Source of the DNA: Diadema setosum
Taxonomy: Eukaryota > Echinodermata > Echinoidea > Diadematoida > Diadematidae
NCBI GenBank assembly: GCA_033980235.1
Contig: CM067062.1
Location: 10,629,027 to 10,693,026 of the forward strand
Reading direction: 5' to 3'
Length of the DNA: 64,000 nt
Shown: in pieces, positions 24,767-38,679 of the stretch
Layout of the letters: each line of letters begins with the position of its first letter
Position numbering within the stretch: the stretch's first letter is position 1
The notes under the pieces: generated by a model
What the model was told of the DNA's origin: nothing
Databases searched by the model: none
What the model saw: the letters and a program-made list of their open reading frames with translations, nothing else
Made by a program: the position numbers and the translations under genes

Positions 24767-27063
24767 GGACTACTGAGCAGTCAAGGAGTAGGTTCTACGT
24801 GGCAGTCCAAGTTTTGATGAGTAGGCCCTACACTCGCTCACCGTCGACATTGCAGCTGTAGGCCCTATGTGCACAGCGCTAATAAGGCACAGCGTAACGT
24901 TACATACCCCTGCTGCCAGAACTTGAAGAAAGTCCAGACGAAAGTCCAGACTCCAGATCTAGATCTGGACCCTTGTCCTGCAGGCACTGTTCTTCCTGTG
25001 CTGGATTTTTCAGGTAAGGTATCTGCTTTATGGATTTCCGATGTTTTGTAGTCGAGATAAATCTCATAGTGGTGTTATTTACACCAAGGACTAATATGTT
25101 AAATCTAACAGTTTGTTTCAGTAGGCCTACGTACTAGGACCCATATCTCGGAAGAGTGGCGTGACCACGTAGATTCTAACACAGTGTCGCCGCTTCGCGA
25201 TCCCAGCGCTGGTGTAGGTATAGTGTTAGCGTACTTCCGTATTCATGTAGATACCTCAAAATTCACCTTGCCAAATGGCACCAAACTCACAGGAAATACT
25301 TTATGATTCATATCCAACAGCTCACGTGAATTGGAAACAAATCACTTGTCGGGAAGCGTAAGTGTAGATGTCGACTTTCCTGTCGGCATCGCTAAAAATA
25401 ATCTGCTCTACGACTAACACGAGTGATTGCGGTCAGGCCCTACCTACCTGCTGCGCACGCACAGACTGAAGTTAGCCATTTAATATCATGAGACAAATCT
25501 TTCAAGTAATAATAAATAAATAAATTTACAAATTATTTGTGGTAAGTTGAATGAAAAATGTAGTTCCTATATCACACAAGTCGCAAAAATCATTACACTT
25601 TTGAGTTTAGTTCTCGCGTAAATTCCCCGTTCGCACAGTATTAGTCGGCTAACTTCAGTTCTAGATTGTGCATCTTGCGTTCGCCAAGTTCTCTCGCGAA
25701 GAGTGAGATTTTTTTGAGTGACGACTTGAAAGTCGACGTCAATATTGATACTTCTCGATTACTGATTTCGTTCAAATATAAGAGATTATTATCCATACAG
25801 CGGATTTTTGGAGCCCAAATACAAGTGTTATTTTGTCGACGCACCTCATAACCTCCGACCCACTTAGAAAGTTTGTTGAACTCGACCAATATTTTTTGCC
25901 GAGGCGACCAATATTTAAAATATTGGACGGCAAGAGGGGGATTCCCCAAAGTTTTTATAAACTGCACCGTGATTGGCTGAGATATATACGAGATGACCTG
26001 AAATATGAAGTAAAAACGTCTGTGATTGGTCAACCACGAATTAACTAAAATATCGTTTCTTCTAAAATTCTGTGTTTATACAAACAAATTTCAATTAACT
26101 GAAATTGTTTTGCATACAATTTTTCAAAATATCACTTTCATACCAAAAAATTAAATTTAGGTTTGATGAAAACAAGTTGCATTTTTTGTGCAGGCGACGA
26201 TTGATCAGCTCAGCGCTACTGACTGCTAGATAGCCCGCGCGCGATATACAAATACATGTAGCCGGCCGCCGCTTGCATTTACATGCATAATGTGTAAGTA
26301 CAGTAGGCCATAATAGGACTACAGTACACCACTGAAGTAAATCTTTCACGATCTACTGTAGATGTGACGTGAATTGTGTCTCAGATCTCGGATACAAGAA
26401 CATCTAATTCTGGTCTAAATTAGCTAGATCTCTGCCTATGAACAGTAACATGACGGCTACCAGGGATACATAGATCACTGTTTTATCTATCAGGGAATGA
26501 AGTAGATTAACTTGCACTGAAGAGTGTACCGGTACCATACCCCATGTCAGGATCAAGTACAGTAGTTAGTAGGAGACCATACAGCACTCGGAGACAGAAA
26601 GGGTACGTGAAAATATTCTTTGCTAAAATCCTCTGTAGGATAATAATGATAATATTGGATGTCCTATTTTCGATTAATACAAGGAAATATTGGACTCGCT
26701 AAGCAAAATATTGGACTCGTCTTCGACTCGTCCAATATTTGTGCATAGCTCGTCCAATATTTCCTTGTATTAATCTCAAGGCCATCCAATATTATATAAA
26801 TACTTTGAAATATGCTTTGAAGTATATCCTGTAATTTTGGTGCGATTTGGTTTAGTGAAATTTGAGATATCTACATGGATAGAACAGTACACAAGCGCCG
26901 CCTGCTAGCTAAATTAGACCTAAGCGTCGTCTGCTACTCGATACGAATTGACGCACGCGTATGCGAGCACTTGTAATCAGTAATAGTGAGAGCACCTGTG
27001 ACATCATAACATCCGGGCTCGTCAGCTCATTAGCATAATTCTCACCTAAAAAGTTCCATTTTT
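24767..27063. other. No gene recognised; one foldback
   Basis: A palindromic stretch at about 26650-26790 repeats GTCCAATATT and CAAGGAAATATTGGA in both orientations. A frame at 24869-25015 ends at a good GTAAGG donor but lacks an ATG and any domain. A 130-codon minus frame at 25641-26033 has no recognisable features. Confidence 0.4.
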
Positions 27064-28370
27064 ATGCCTCCGCCACGAAGTGGTGCCGGAGGCATTATGT
27101 TTTCGGGTTGTCCGTCCGTCCGTCCGTCCTTCCGTCCGTCCGTAATGAATTTTGTGGACAAGGTAACTATCAAAACCTGTTGAGGTATCCTAATGAAACT
27201 TGGCATGTATGTGTATTAGGGGGTGAAGTTGTGCCTATCAACTTTTGAGTGCACATGCTCAAGGTCAAAGGTCAAAAGGTCAAGGTCAAATACATAAAAT
27301 TTCACTATTTCCACCATATCTATTGAATGCCTGAAGATATTTTCTTGAAACTTAGTGTATACATGTATTACCCAATTAAGATTCTCTGGTGAAAGTTTGG
27401 GTCATGAGATCAAAGGTCAAAGGTCAAAAGGTCAGGGTCAAATACATAAAATTTCACTATTTCCACCATATCTATTGAATGCCTGAAGATATTTTCTTAA
27501 AACTTAGTGTATACATGTATTACCCAATTAAGATTCTCTGGTGAAAGTTTGGGTCATGAGGTCAAAGGTCAAAGGTCAAAAGGTCAAGTAAAAATATTAA
27601 AACTTCTTTTTTTTTTCTCCATACCTTGGAAAATTGTTCAAGGTATCTTCATGGAACATAGTATATACATATACTGACTGGAAGTGATTATCTAGAGAAT
27701 GTAGGGTTCATGGGGTCAAAGGTCAGGGGTCAAAGGTCAAGTGCAACACTTCAAAATTTTACTATTTCCCTCCTATCATGCAATGCCAGCAGGGTTATTT
27801 TTTTTTTTACACTTGGTGTATGCATACATGTGTAACCTAATAGAAATTCTCTGGAAAGTTTTTTTTTTTTTTCTTCATTTTTTGCCTCAAAGGTCAAAAG
27901 GTCAAAGATCAAGTGAAAGTGCTGAACTAACTTTTTCCTCCATATCTCGGAAGTGGCTCAAGTTATCTTGAAACTTAGTACATATTATGCATGTTCTACC
28001 TGAAAGTGATTATCTTATGAATTTTAGGGTCAAGGGCCAGATGAAAATGGTAACAATTTATTATTCAATTCAGAAATTGCACTTTTTCTCCACACCTGTA
28101 CCTTGAAAATTACTCAATGCCTAAATGTATGAATGGGTCAAAGTCGAGTTAAAGTCCTTAAATCCCTAGATACATGCTCTCCTATTCATCCAATTAAACC
28201 TAGGTCAAGGAAGGTGAACATTCAACACATCTGTGACAAACTTGTCATTTCAATATTTTGCCAATTTTGTGAAAATGTAATCACACATTGTCCACATGTA
28301 CTATCTAGACCTATTGGGAAAATCATGCATTATGGCGGAGGCATACCAGTCGCCAAAGCGACATTTCTAG
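27064..28370. mobile_element. AGGTCA-rich MITE, ATGCCTCCGCC ends
   Basis: ATGCCTCCGCCACGAAG at the left opens a 33-bp hairpin; GGCGGAGGCATAC at 28335 is the inverted end. A (CCGT)n run follows the left end. The interior repeats blocks at about 230 bp, each with AGGTCAAAGGTCA and AAGGTCAAGGTCA clusters. A shorter copy is at 41330. Confidence 0.7.
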
Positions 28371-29805
28371 TTAACATTAAATTACGGACTTAATCGTTAT
28401 GAAATTTTGATTCTGTTTGCACCGCTGGGTCTTTTAGAATTAAAAGAACTACATATAAAAAAAATAAAAAACCGGTATAATGCCCTTTTAAGCGTCTTTG
28501 GTTTCTGCTAGGGTTAGGCGCGCTGTGCAGCTGAAGGTTAATGACGTACCAAAGGCTTTATATTGGGAAATCAGGCGACTTTCAGCACATACATGGGTAG
28601 AAATCACTGATATCTCTTTGGAAGAACAAGATCAGTGGTGGAAATAAGCTGCATGCTTGGCGGAGGTCTGCGCTCTCAGAGTGCTTTTCTAGTTTATCCT
28701 TGTTTTCGTTTTCCATCTGAAGTGTGACGATTTTAGATTCATCAAGGAGGTTTAAGAAATGGAGTTCCAACTGCCTGTAAACATTCAAACAGCGGTCAGT
28801 TTTCTATTGACGTACAATATTCTATTGACGTACAATAGAATTCCACAGGTGCATTTGTGCCTTTGATGATCGGGGTTCGATGCCGCCGTCTTTCTAAGCA
28901 ATGTGATGATTTATGTGGAACGCTTACATAATGTCGGCTATATTTTCTTTGCTTTTTTATCAAATTAAATTAAATTTCAGTTGATGATAAGGCATATGAA
29001 AAAGAAAATAAATCCTGTTCAGGATTAAGTCAAAAAGGGTAAATCTGAGCCGTACGTTGTGGAAATATTTGAAACTGCACCCTTACTAGAAAGCTGATTT
29101 AATCATCTTTCCGATCACTTCCGACAAATGAAACTGATATAGTATAATCTTCAAGTGTATTTCTTTTTTCATGTATATGCTAGGTTAGTGTAAAAACATG
29201 TAAAGTCTAGTAATTTTGATTTTTATTTCATCAACTTTTGCGAAATTTTTGTTCGCACATCCCTGTGTTTGTACCTTCACGTACCGCTCATGTTTCGCAA
29301 GAAGGGACGGCGAAAAGTCATTACCATCATAAAGACATACCTTCCTTAGAGTCAAGTCATAATGCAAGTAATGATGCAATGCCACATGAATCAATTGTCT
29401 TCCTATCTGAGGGTAGCTTCAGTTTAGCACATACTTCAAAATATCTCTAAGGCCAAGTAAAAAAAGAAAGTAGTTTCTCGTCCGGGTTTTTTGAGCAAGG
29501 CGATGAGGGAGGTCCTTACTATTTGATATCTTACTATTTTTTCAAGGATCGTCAAAATGAAAGTAATATGTGTTTCTCGTCCAGTAATTCTGAGAAAGGT
29601 AACGAGAGAGGGGTTTACAATTTCCTATATTCAATTTATGAAATGAAATATCACTCTGGTAGCTGTGTTATGAGACCAGCAGGTCCCAAGTGTACGTCTT
29701 GCCTGCACGCTGTGCATTTTCAAACAAATAGATATAATTATGTGCCATACTTGAAATGAAACTTCATGCATGCATAAATACATTTGCTTTTTCTTTCCAC
29801 TACAG
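28371..29805. other. Region upstream of the adhesion GPCR; no exon assigned
   Basis: The promoter and first non-coding exon(s) of the receptor could be here, but no element can be named. Short frames at 29238 and 29523 lack recognisable domains. Confidence 0.35.
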
Positions 29806-29921
29806 ATGTTAAGGGAACATGCCCATCTTGATACTGGTATTTAGTGTTGAAATGGCTTTTCTGATACCAGTGTACTTGCAATTCTGATGTATTGTGCTAT
29901 TAATTGAAACAGGTATAAAAC
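29806..29921 (+). other. Probable 5' untranslated part of adhesion GPCR exon 1
   Basis: A pyrimidine-rich tract ending CTACAG at 29805 is the best splice acceptor upstream of the start codon. From there to 29921 there is no coding sequence, and short upstream ORFs are present, including an ATG at 29806 that stops after 12 codons. This implies at least one non-coding exon and the promoter further left, which I could not locate. A TATAAAA lies only 3 nt before the ATG and is too close to act as this gene's TATA box. Confidence 0.4.
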
Positions 29922-30018
29922 ATGTCATTCAACAAATGTACGACTGAAATAAATTCCATGATATTCAAAACACTGCTTTATTTATTGGTGATTGTGACTT
30001 TTTGTGTCCACACAGCTG
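29922..30018 (+). CDS. Adhesion GPCR exon 1: start codon and signal peptide
   Basis: The ATG at 29922 opens 32 codons. The second Met (residue 13) is followed by Ile-Phe-Lys and a hydrophobic run (LLYLLVIVTF), then Cys-Val-His-Thr-Ala, a normal signal-peptidase site. The exon ends at a GTATGT donor in phase 1. That is the phase needed by exon 2, whose first residues are the conserved LU start. Translation could begin at residue 1 or 13; the second gives a more ordinary signal peptide. The polypyrimidine tract and CAG just before 29806 suggest that the exon extends 5' as untranslated sequence. Confidence 0.75.
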
Positions 30019-33000
30019 GTATGTATATCTGCAGTTCTTCACAGTACATTAGAGTTGTATATAGCACATTCAACTAGAAACTGGCTTGTACAATTGCAGA
30101 TGGATGTCAAAATGATACTGATATGGCATTCTAGCATTAAACGTTTAAAGATGTTTCTTCATGTTCTAAAAAGACATTTGATAATCGCTCATTATTCGGA
30201 TGATGAATGATTGTATAACAGTACACTATACAGATGATACCACTCACGGCTGTGTCCGTGAATGTACATCGTGAAGAAAAGTATCCCGCAGAAACCAGAA
30301 TCCGTGGAAAAGTTATTTATTTTGTAGATACACCCATTTAATAATTCTACATTTGCTGGAAAAGCGCATTCATTTTCTCTTCAAAATAGAATGTATCGCC
30401 GTGACAGACCAGGGGATGGGGACCCTGGACAGCTACAAAACACGCACACTTTGCCGATATACGGTGCGGCACGGCCACTGCACTGGCACCAGGGAGGTGT
30501 GGACCTCCCTGCTGGCACCGTACCTTCTGACACTGCACACACATGCACATAGTCACAATGACATGAAAATGTATACAAACTCGATACCGTACAATCCTCA
30601 CAAGCATTTGTACAGTACAGTTCATCCGCTTAAAATATCAGAAACGGGGAAAAATACGAACAACGCGCGAAATATGCGTGGAATATCAGCGATTGTTCGC
30701 AAACTAATGGCCGCTATCGCGTTCACGACGTACCGAGTGCGCTGTACATCACAGCCCATGGCCCAGTAGGCCGGCCCGCCGCGCCGCCCATCCCACTACA
30801 GTGCAGTTCGACGCTTTGTGGGTCATTCCTTCTTGCCGATCGGCCGAGCTCGCAGTGTGAAATGCATGCGTTACATACACACTACACACAGAAGCTACAG
30901 CTGTACTAGCTACAGTCTACAGCCAAGTAGAGGACGCAAGGCGTAAAAATTAGAAATGAGACGTCACGATTGGTAGGTGAATTGTCGATCTTCTTTTTTT
31001 TTTCCGGCGGCCGAAAAAATAGTAAATATCAAAAAAGTCGATGCGGCAACTGAAAATCGATGCGGGCGGGGAGCGGGTTGGGACAAGAATTATGAATTTC
31101 TTGGTATTTTCAGCGCCATTTTGAAAATAGTAAATAGTAAAAAAAATCGATGCGGCGGCCAAAATCGATGCGCGCGAGGACGAGAAACTGGTTTCTTTTT
31201 TTACTTGGCCTAAGTGGCGGCATCAAACGTGGGATCAAAGGAAATAACACTGTTGTTACTCCATCTCTTGAACCTCCTTGGATTCCTTCACCTCTACTTG
31301 CATTGCAACTTTGGTGAGCTCTTAAATTCCTTAAATCCTGCAGTTCCTCTCTAAGACCCCGTTTACAGTGCGAGGCTCGGCCGCGGCCGTGCCCAGCCCC
31401 GCTTCAGTGTAAACGCGCAAAAGGCCAAATGCGAGGCCAAAATTGGCCTCGCATTTGGCCTCGCTCTGGAGGTGGTCTCGGTGGTCTCGAGCCCGGCCTT
31501 TTCTTGGTGTAAACGCAAACTGGGCCAAATGCGCGGCCAATTGCGCAGCTTGGACCCCGTTTACAGTGCGGGGCCGGGCTCGGCCGCGGCTCGGCCGCGG
31601 CCGAGTCCGGCCTCAATTGCGCGGCCGAGCCTCGCAATTTTGTCCGTTTACACTGCTGGGCTCGGCCGCGCTTTTGATTCAAACCTTTCAATATTTTGTC
31701 GTAGTGGCGCTCTGCTTGTAAACAAACGCAATTTGGTATTGTCTGGTTTTCAGACCCTTTGCCAAATGAATTCCGTGGCGACAAAGTCGCCGTTCGGGCA
31801 AAGGCCTTTGCCGAAGGAAAAAATCCTTTGCAGGACAAAACCACCTTAAACTATACTAGTTTTCGACGTTGAGGGGGTTAATATCCTGAATAGCGAAAGA
31901 TACAGGCAGAGGGTTTGGAAGCCAGACTAAAATTGGCCGCGCAATTGGCCGCGCATTTGGCCCAGTTTGCGTTTACACCAAGAAGAGGCAGGGCTCGGCC
32001 GCGGCTCGGCCGCGGCCGAGACCATGCTCAAACAAGAATGCTCAAACAAGAACTGCAAGCTGATTCACAGGCTGCGTGTGATTGCCGTGCACCTGCCTTC
32101 CAGTGCCCGCATTCCGCGCCACTTTCTTTTCAGGAGCAACACGTTCCTTGCCATCCATTAATTAAGCTGAAAGGTGCAACGTACAATCAATTGGGATACC
32201 GCAAAAAAATAAAAAAGACGTGGTAGTTACTACAGTTTGCCTATTCAGCCTTTCACGGGTTGATTGTCACACAGATTTGAGCTTGTCTTAGAGCCAAAAT
32301 CTACCCGTCACCGGCCCGGTAGTATGAAGCATCGAACCGAGTGTCGCTTCCTGACGTTGTCAAAGTCGTGTTGCATTTATAACTGAAGTTTCAAACATTC
32401 GTCAAATTGTCAAAACTAACTGTGTACCCACTCCCGAGAGGTCCCCGTAAAACACAGAACAGTATATCCTATAGAAGCTAATATTGTGATAATAAAATCC
32501 ACGGCAAAGTCAAAAAGTAAAATTTCTTTGACCGTTCCTTCACCGTCCCTTCCTTCGATGTGACGACCTCTTCGACTCGTGACCAACGTGACTGTACACC
32601 CACGAAAAGTGGTCTCCACCCGAACCTTAATAAAGGGATGGTATAGTATTGGTTGGGATGAGGATTCAGCTTTTAACTTCTTGCGAGATATAATGAAATC
32701 ACTTTATAAAATGTTAAGGAGTATACAATTCCAAAAGGAATCCAATGTTTATTTGATGAAAATCGGGTTTGAAATGGCTAAGATATACAAAAACAAAGTA
32801 AAGCAAAATATCTCAAAATATTGCCATTAAAAAAAGAAACTTGAAGCCGCATCCCAATCGAAAGTGTACCATCTCTTTGATATACGATTCGCTATGTATG
32901 TTCTCGAGTACACGATTTTTTTTTTTTTTTTTTTACAAGAACCCTTATTGATATTTTGATGACAACAAACGAAAACTGAAGTTGTAAACATGAACTCTAA

Positions 33001-33367
33001 AATTGTGATTTGCAGTGAGTGGGCTGATCTGTGAAAATTGCAACGGTGATACTCTGTCTCCAGATCCGCTGAACACAAGTTGCAATAATCCCACGGACGA
33101 AACATGTCAATCAAATGCATTGGTAAGTGTATCTGCGGATAAGACTCTTGACTCTCAATCGGAAGACCCGAGTTCGATTCCCGTCCAGTGCTTACGTCCT
33201 TGGACAAGATGTTTTTACTCAAAATGTCCTTCTCTACCCAGGTGTATAGGTGGGTACCTGGCAACGCCGGGGTAATAATAATGGCAGGGCCCTCTGGTAG
33301 AGCAGTGGCAACACTAAAGAGACTACCCTGGATGAATAAGCCGTTATCACTATTATTATTTTTATTG

Positions 33368-33425
<58 letters not shown>

Positions 33426-36400
33426 ATATATATATAAATTCACCGGCACGTGAATCTCATGAGAAGATCCAGCTGAGACATGCGGCTGGTTGTTATTCAT
33501 AACTCTCTGCCTAAAAAAAGAAACATAAAAAAAAAGAACATGCGCATGAAGGGTTAAATGGGGGGTCTGTCTGGTCGAGCTTGGGTCGATATGCCTGAAC
33601 CACTATGACGTCTCCGTGGCCAAGCCGAAAGGATCATTCCAGACGATTTTCATAATTTCACATCATGTAGTACATAAATCGACAGCTCCATGTATACATT
33701 TGTGGAATTTGTTGTGGTCCTTGAGCAGAGAAAGCAATAATCTAAAAATGTAAACAAATTACACTGAACAGTGTTGATAGGAGGCTCACATATTTCAGAA
33801 AAGTAGCAGTATAATTCCATTACAATACTGCTTACTTAAGGGGCCGTGAAATCCAAAAATTTGAGCTCTGAGAGGGCTAAGATGTGTTAATTCTTTGATA
33901 ATCTTTCACCAGTTGTTTGTAAAAAGCACCTGTAAGAGAGAAAATCCAATTTTGCTGCCCTGATTTTGTATAATGTCCAAGTTCCTAAGCTCCGCCCCTT
34001 AAAAAAGTGAAATTTCGACAAATGTGAGTCACGTGACCGAATACGTCATCTCAAGAACCGAAGCTTTCGTAGCAGACGACACTGCTACACGTTAATACGC
34101 ACACGGCCCATACCTACCCACGTATCGCGTATGTGTACCCCGCTGTTGTGTGTTGATTATTCGCAAGACGTCGGGTTGTTAAACGTTTGATGCAAAAATT
34201 TTGAAGAGATCTTAGCTACACCCTGTAAACGAAGCATTCACACCTTTCCCAACGATCAAAATCTACGAAGAATCTGGACCACACGAGTAAAACTGACAAG
34301 GGCCGATTGGGACGGGCCCAGCAGCTCAAGTTTGGTGTACGTGTGCAGCGCCCACTTCCCCGGTCCCGAGGATGCATTCGAAGAGGGGCTGCATAACCAA
34401 TTTCAGATTGCTAAGGGCAAGGCTGAAGCCCGATGCTTTGCCTGTAATTAAACTGCCACTGCAGCAAGGCGAATCGTCCGAGTTGAAGAGGAGTGGCAAC
34501 AACAACCAGCCGCTGAGAAGAGGAGGAAAATGAGAGTGAGTACCACAATGACTATCGGTTACGGGTTACGACTACGTTCGTTCGGCATTACCGTGAAATA
34601 CTGTAGTCCACCACTGCACTGTGCACTCCATTTCGTCATAGCCGGGGTGACTGCTTTCAACCTCCATTAGACTTTGCACATACCAGTAGACCACGTCTAG
34701 ATCTAGTGAAGACGCACACGCAGAACAAGAGGGGACCGATATTGCGTTTTTGTAGGTTCGGCATTTACTTACAAAATTAGAAATTCGGTAAAAATGTGGG
34801 GTCTTTCTTTGTGTTTTCATTCGTGAATCGAATATGTCACGGTAGCTGGCTATGCTCTGTGACTGTGTGAGTGTGAGCGTGATGTGACTGCAGTCATAAA
34901 TCAATACACTACACTAGTTGCAGTGACAAATGAAATACCATGGGTATACTCGATAGCAATGACAATGAATCCGAATGATATAGATATACAAATAACAGGG
35001 TGGTTAGTACATGATGACAGGCTCAGTTTTTTTTTTCCCCCCCAAAAAAATAAGAGCATACTGGTTTGGGGTACCTACGTGTATGGCTGTAACTCAGTCA
35101 AAGAAAGCCTTAAGTTATAGGTCACCTATGTTCTAAAGTCGAGACAAAGTTCAAATTCAAAGTCAAAGTTGTATGGACAAAGAACTTGCTCGTCCTAATT
35201 GTGAAGAAAGGCAGTGACATAAACTGTAGTCGCAACTCAGTCGCATCAAGGCAGAAGGGCCAGGACCATAAATGCAGACACATCCATGGGTCAATATCAG
35301 TAGGTTTGTGTCTACGTGTAATAGATGCAGACTTCATTTGCAATTTATCCATATGGGCATTCCACAGTCCTGGTACCATGGTACTGTACCGTAACTGATG
35401 TTACTATACAGTGCTTTTACAACATTCTGTAGTACCGGTAAAATGCAAATACCTTTGAATTGTAATTGATATAGCTATAGTTTAAAGGTAGGTACCGGTA
35501 TACAAGGTACATTGTAGCCTTACTGTGGCTAATATATAGAATTATAAATTTTGCACCAAATCTGCATTTCTAAAGAACTGCAAGAAAAAAAAAAATGCAT
35601 CAGTAACTGATGTTACTGACAATTTTGTCAGTGATCCACTGCCGGGTTTCAAGTCGTACAAGTCCAGGGAGCTTATGGGGAGGGGGGAGGGGGGAGCTAC
35701 ATAGTGCATGTCACAAAATTTTGGAGGATGAAATTGGGTGGGTAGCTTTGCATAGTAACTGTTACATGTTCTCCCTCCAATATCGAATATCAGCTGAGAA
35801 GCAGAAAAAAAAAAAATTCCTTGTAAAATCGTAGGGGGCAGAAGTGCACAATGCCCCCCCCCCCCCTAGGTACGGTACAGTTGTGAATGCTTCTACCCAC
35901 GATCAAGATTGCGTGAGAGTGTTAGATGAAGCATAGCTATTTTGTTAAATGCATAATCTGACATTTTATCGAGCTAAAAATATTTTAGCTGCATAATATT
36001 TTGTCAGGATATATACGGTACCACTGTACGATAGTGTGGAAAATGTGAACCTGTGATTAAATGCTTTTACGTAGGTGCAGATTTAGTGCTTGAGAGAGTT
36101 AAAACCTATACATTTTATTCCATAGTTTCTTGGCTGTTTAAGTTTATTCATCTGAATATATTATCAGGTGCTTGTCAGTCAGCTTGACAAATGAGAATTT
36201 CTTATTATGATTATAGATCATTGCTCAACCACGCTGTAAAACTGCAGGTTGTGAGAATTACAAACATTTTGTAAGGAACTGATTTGGCATGTATCCTATG
36301 GATTTTTTTTTTTTAAATGAAGTTGACCATATATTCTATAAATATGCTTTCTTATTACATTTGTGTTTCTTATTTACTAGTATTTGTCAATTTTGAGCAT

Positions 36401-38633
36401 TCATGGCATATGCCATTGACCAAATCAAAGGCACAATCATGAACTTTTCTTGTTTCACATTACAGATGCTGGATGAGCTTCTTGCTAGCCATGAGCATGA
36501 TCCCCTCAGGAATCTCTCCAGCCTCAGGAATTCAATACTATATAAGGATTTGTTCAAACCAGAGACTTTTAAAATTGATTTATTGGTTTCAAATTCTACT
36601 TCAGACTCCAACTAGCTGCACTCCACTACAATGCCAATAGCAACTGTCCGCAGGCAACTACCAAGAGTGGGAAAAAGCGGTACAAAGTCATCACGCCCAA
36701 GTATAAGCCTGAGAAAGCATCAGTTAAGGTATGCAAAGGAAAGGTCTCATTCTGTAAGTGAATATAATTTTGTCATTACCCTCTCTACAGGAAAAGAATG
36801 ATCACAGACCAGAAATAATAATGTACACAGATAAAGAAAGTATGGAAATTAAATTTAGATTACTTGAAATTATAACTCTGCCATGTTGTGATGTATCTTT
36901 TGTTCATTTGTTGCGATACAAATTCAACACATTTCTTCAAAATCTGAAAGTTCTTTGTCCTTCAATGGCCTGCTTTTTGTCTATTTATGTGTTTTAATAT
37001 GTAGGCATGGTTCTTTGGGGTTCTGAGTCACCCTTCCCTCCCCCCCCCAAAAAAAAAAAAAGAAATACGTAATATTTCATATCTAGCTTGTCAACTTCAG
37101 TGGGATCACTTGTTGGTTATCACCTTCCCTTATCTCTCATTTTAATGTTATTGTTTCTTCTGCTATGCTGAAAGAATCACACCATGTCCCTCCACCAGCC
37201 CTATCCCCAACCATATACTAGTTAAAAAAGAAAAAAAAAATCCCACTCTTATTGATATAAGTAATAGCTGAATAGTCTACATTTTAGTTGGAGGTGATTT
37301 GAATATGAGAGCATTAATCAGTTTCATTAAATCAGAGATTGGTTTTAAAGTAAATATCCAGGCTTTGGTCAATTTTAACCCTTTGTACAAAATTGAACTT
37401 TACATACAAGAGCCATGTGTATGTGAGTGTGTGCTTTCAATGACCCTGAACAATAGACATGAATACCACGAATACCACCTTTTCAGAGCTCTGCTCACTA
37501 GGCTTCCCTGCTATTGCTCCAAGGCACATGAATGCTTTATTAATAATTCATGATGGATTGCCAAAGACCCCGTTTACAGTGCGGGGCCGGACTCAGCCGC
37601 GGCCGAGCCGCGGCCGATTCCGGCCTCAATTGCGCGGCCGAGCCTCGCAATTTTGTCCGTTTACACTGCTGGGCTCGGCCGCGCTTTTGATTAAAACCTT
37701 TCAATATTTTGTCGTAGTGGCGCTCTGCTTGTAAACAAACGCAATTTGGTATTGTCTGGTTTTCAGACCCTTTGCCAAATGAATTCCGTGGCGACGAAGT
37801 CGCCGTTCGGGCAAAGGCCTTTGCCGAAGGAAAAAAAAATCCTTTGCAGGACAAAACCACCTTAAACTATACTAGTTTTCGACATTTGGGGGGGTTAATA
37901 TCCTGAATAGCGAAAGATACAGGCAGAGGGTTTGGAAGCCAGACTAAAATTGGCCGCGCAATTGGCCGCGCATTTGGCCCAGTTTGCGTTTACACCAAGA
38001 AGAGGCAGGGCTCGGCCGCGGCTCGGCCGCGGCCGAGACCACCTCCAGAGCGAGGCCAAATGCGAGGCCAATTTTGGCCTCGCATTTGGCCTTTTGCGCG
38101 TTTACACTGAAGCGGGGCTGGGCTCGGCCGCGGCTCAGCCGCGGCCGAGCCTCGCACTGTAAACGGGGTCCTAGGCACTGTTACTGTTAGTCTGAATTCA
38201 TGGTAAAGAGTAACATGCATGCACGGATGAACAAAATCAGCACATGTTTTCATGTGCTTGCATACACTACATTTCAGGATGAATAAAGACTAGCTGTGAA
38301 AGTGGAATTTCTCATGAATATGTAATAGACCATTCCAATCCTGACCATTGTTCAGGACCATTGTCAGGGTGTTAACCACACACTCCCATACACATCTGAC
38401 CCCTGTGCAAAATTTACATTTTGTACAGAGGGTTGAAAACAGAGCAGAATCTGAAATCTAACTTTAAAATGAATCTTGAATTTACTGAATCTGATTTATG
38501 CTATCATTTCTAAAGCACCTCTAAAAAAATTGTACATTAATCAGCTATTGCACATATAAATGTCAGTGTTATCTGATACATACTTTTGAACTATTAAGGA
38601 TCCAAAGTAGGAAATGCTTTTTTGTAACACCTA

Positions 38634-38679
<46 letters not shown>

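Noticed and set aside
24869..25015. Possible first exon ending at a CAG|GTAAGG donor
   Set aside because: There is no ATG in frame, no signal peptide or domain, and no partner exon in phase.
25641..26033. 130-codon minus-strand frame
   Set aside because: No domain, no splice context and no codon pattern; low-complexity AT-rich surroundings.
30381..30769. Overlapping frames on both strands near a GC-rich inverted stretch
   Set aside because: They coincide with an imperfect palindrome (CTGGCACC ... GGTGCCAG-like), have no domain, and lie in intron 1 of the receptor.
31404..31849. Open frames of 125-146 codons on both strands, and similar ones at 37540-38253
   Set aside because: They overlap the GC-rich palindromic MITE on both strands, are rich in Arg, Ala and Pro, and match between the two MITE copies. 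They are composition artefacts.
33128..33205. tRNA gene
   Set aside because: The B-box is good but acceptor and anticodon stems do not pair and a SINE body with an ATT tail follows.
33366..33500. Frames encoding (Ile-Tyr)n
   Set aside because: Translation of a TA microsatellite; the same applies at 45706, 47798 and 57060.
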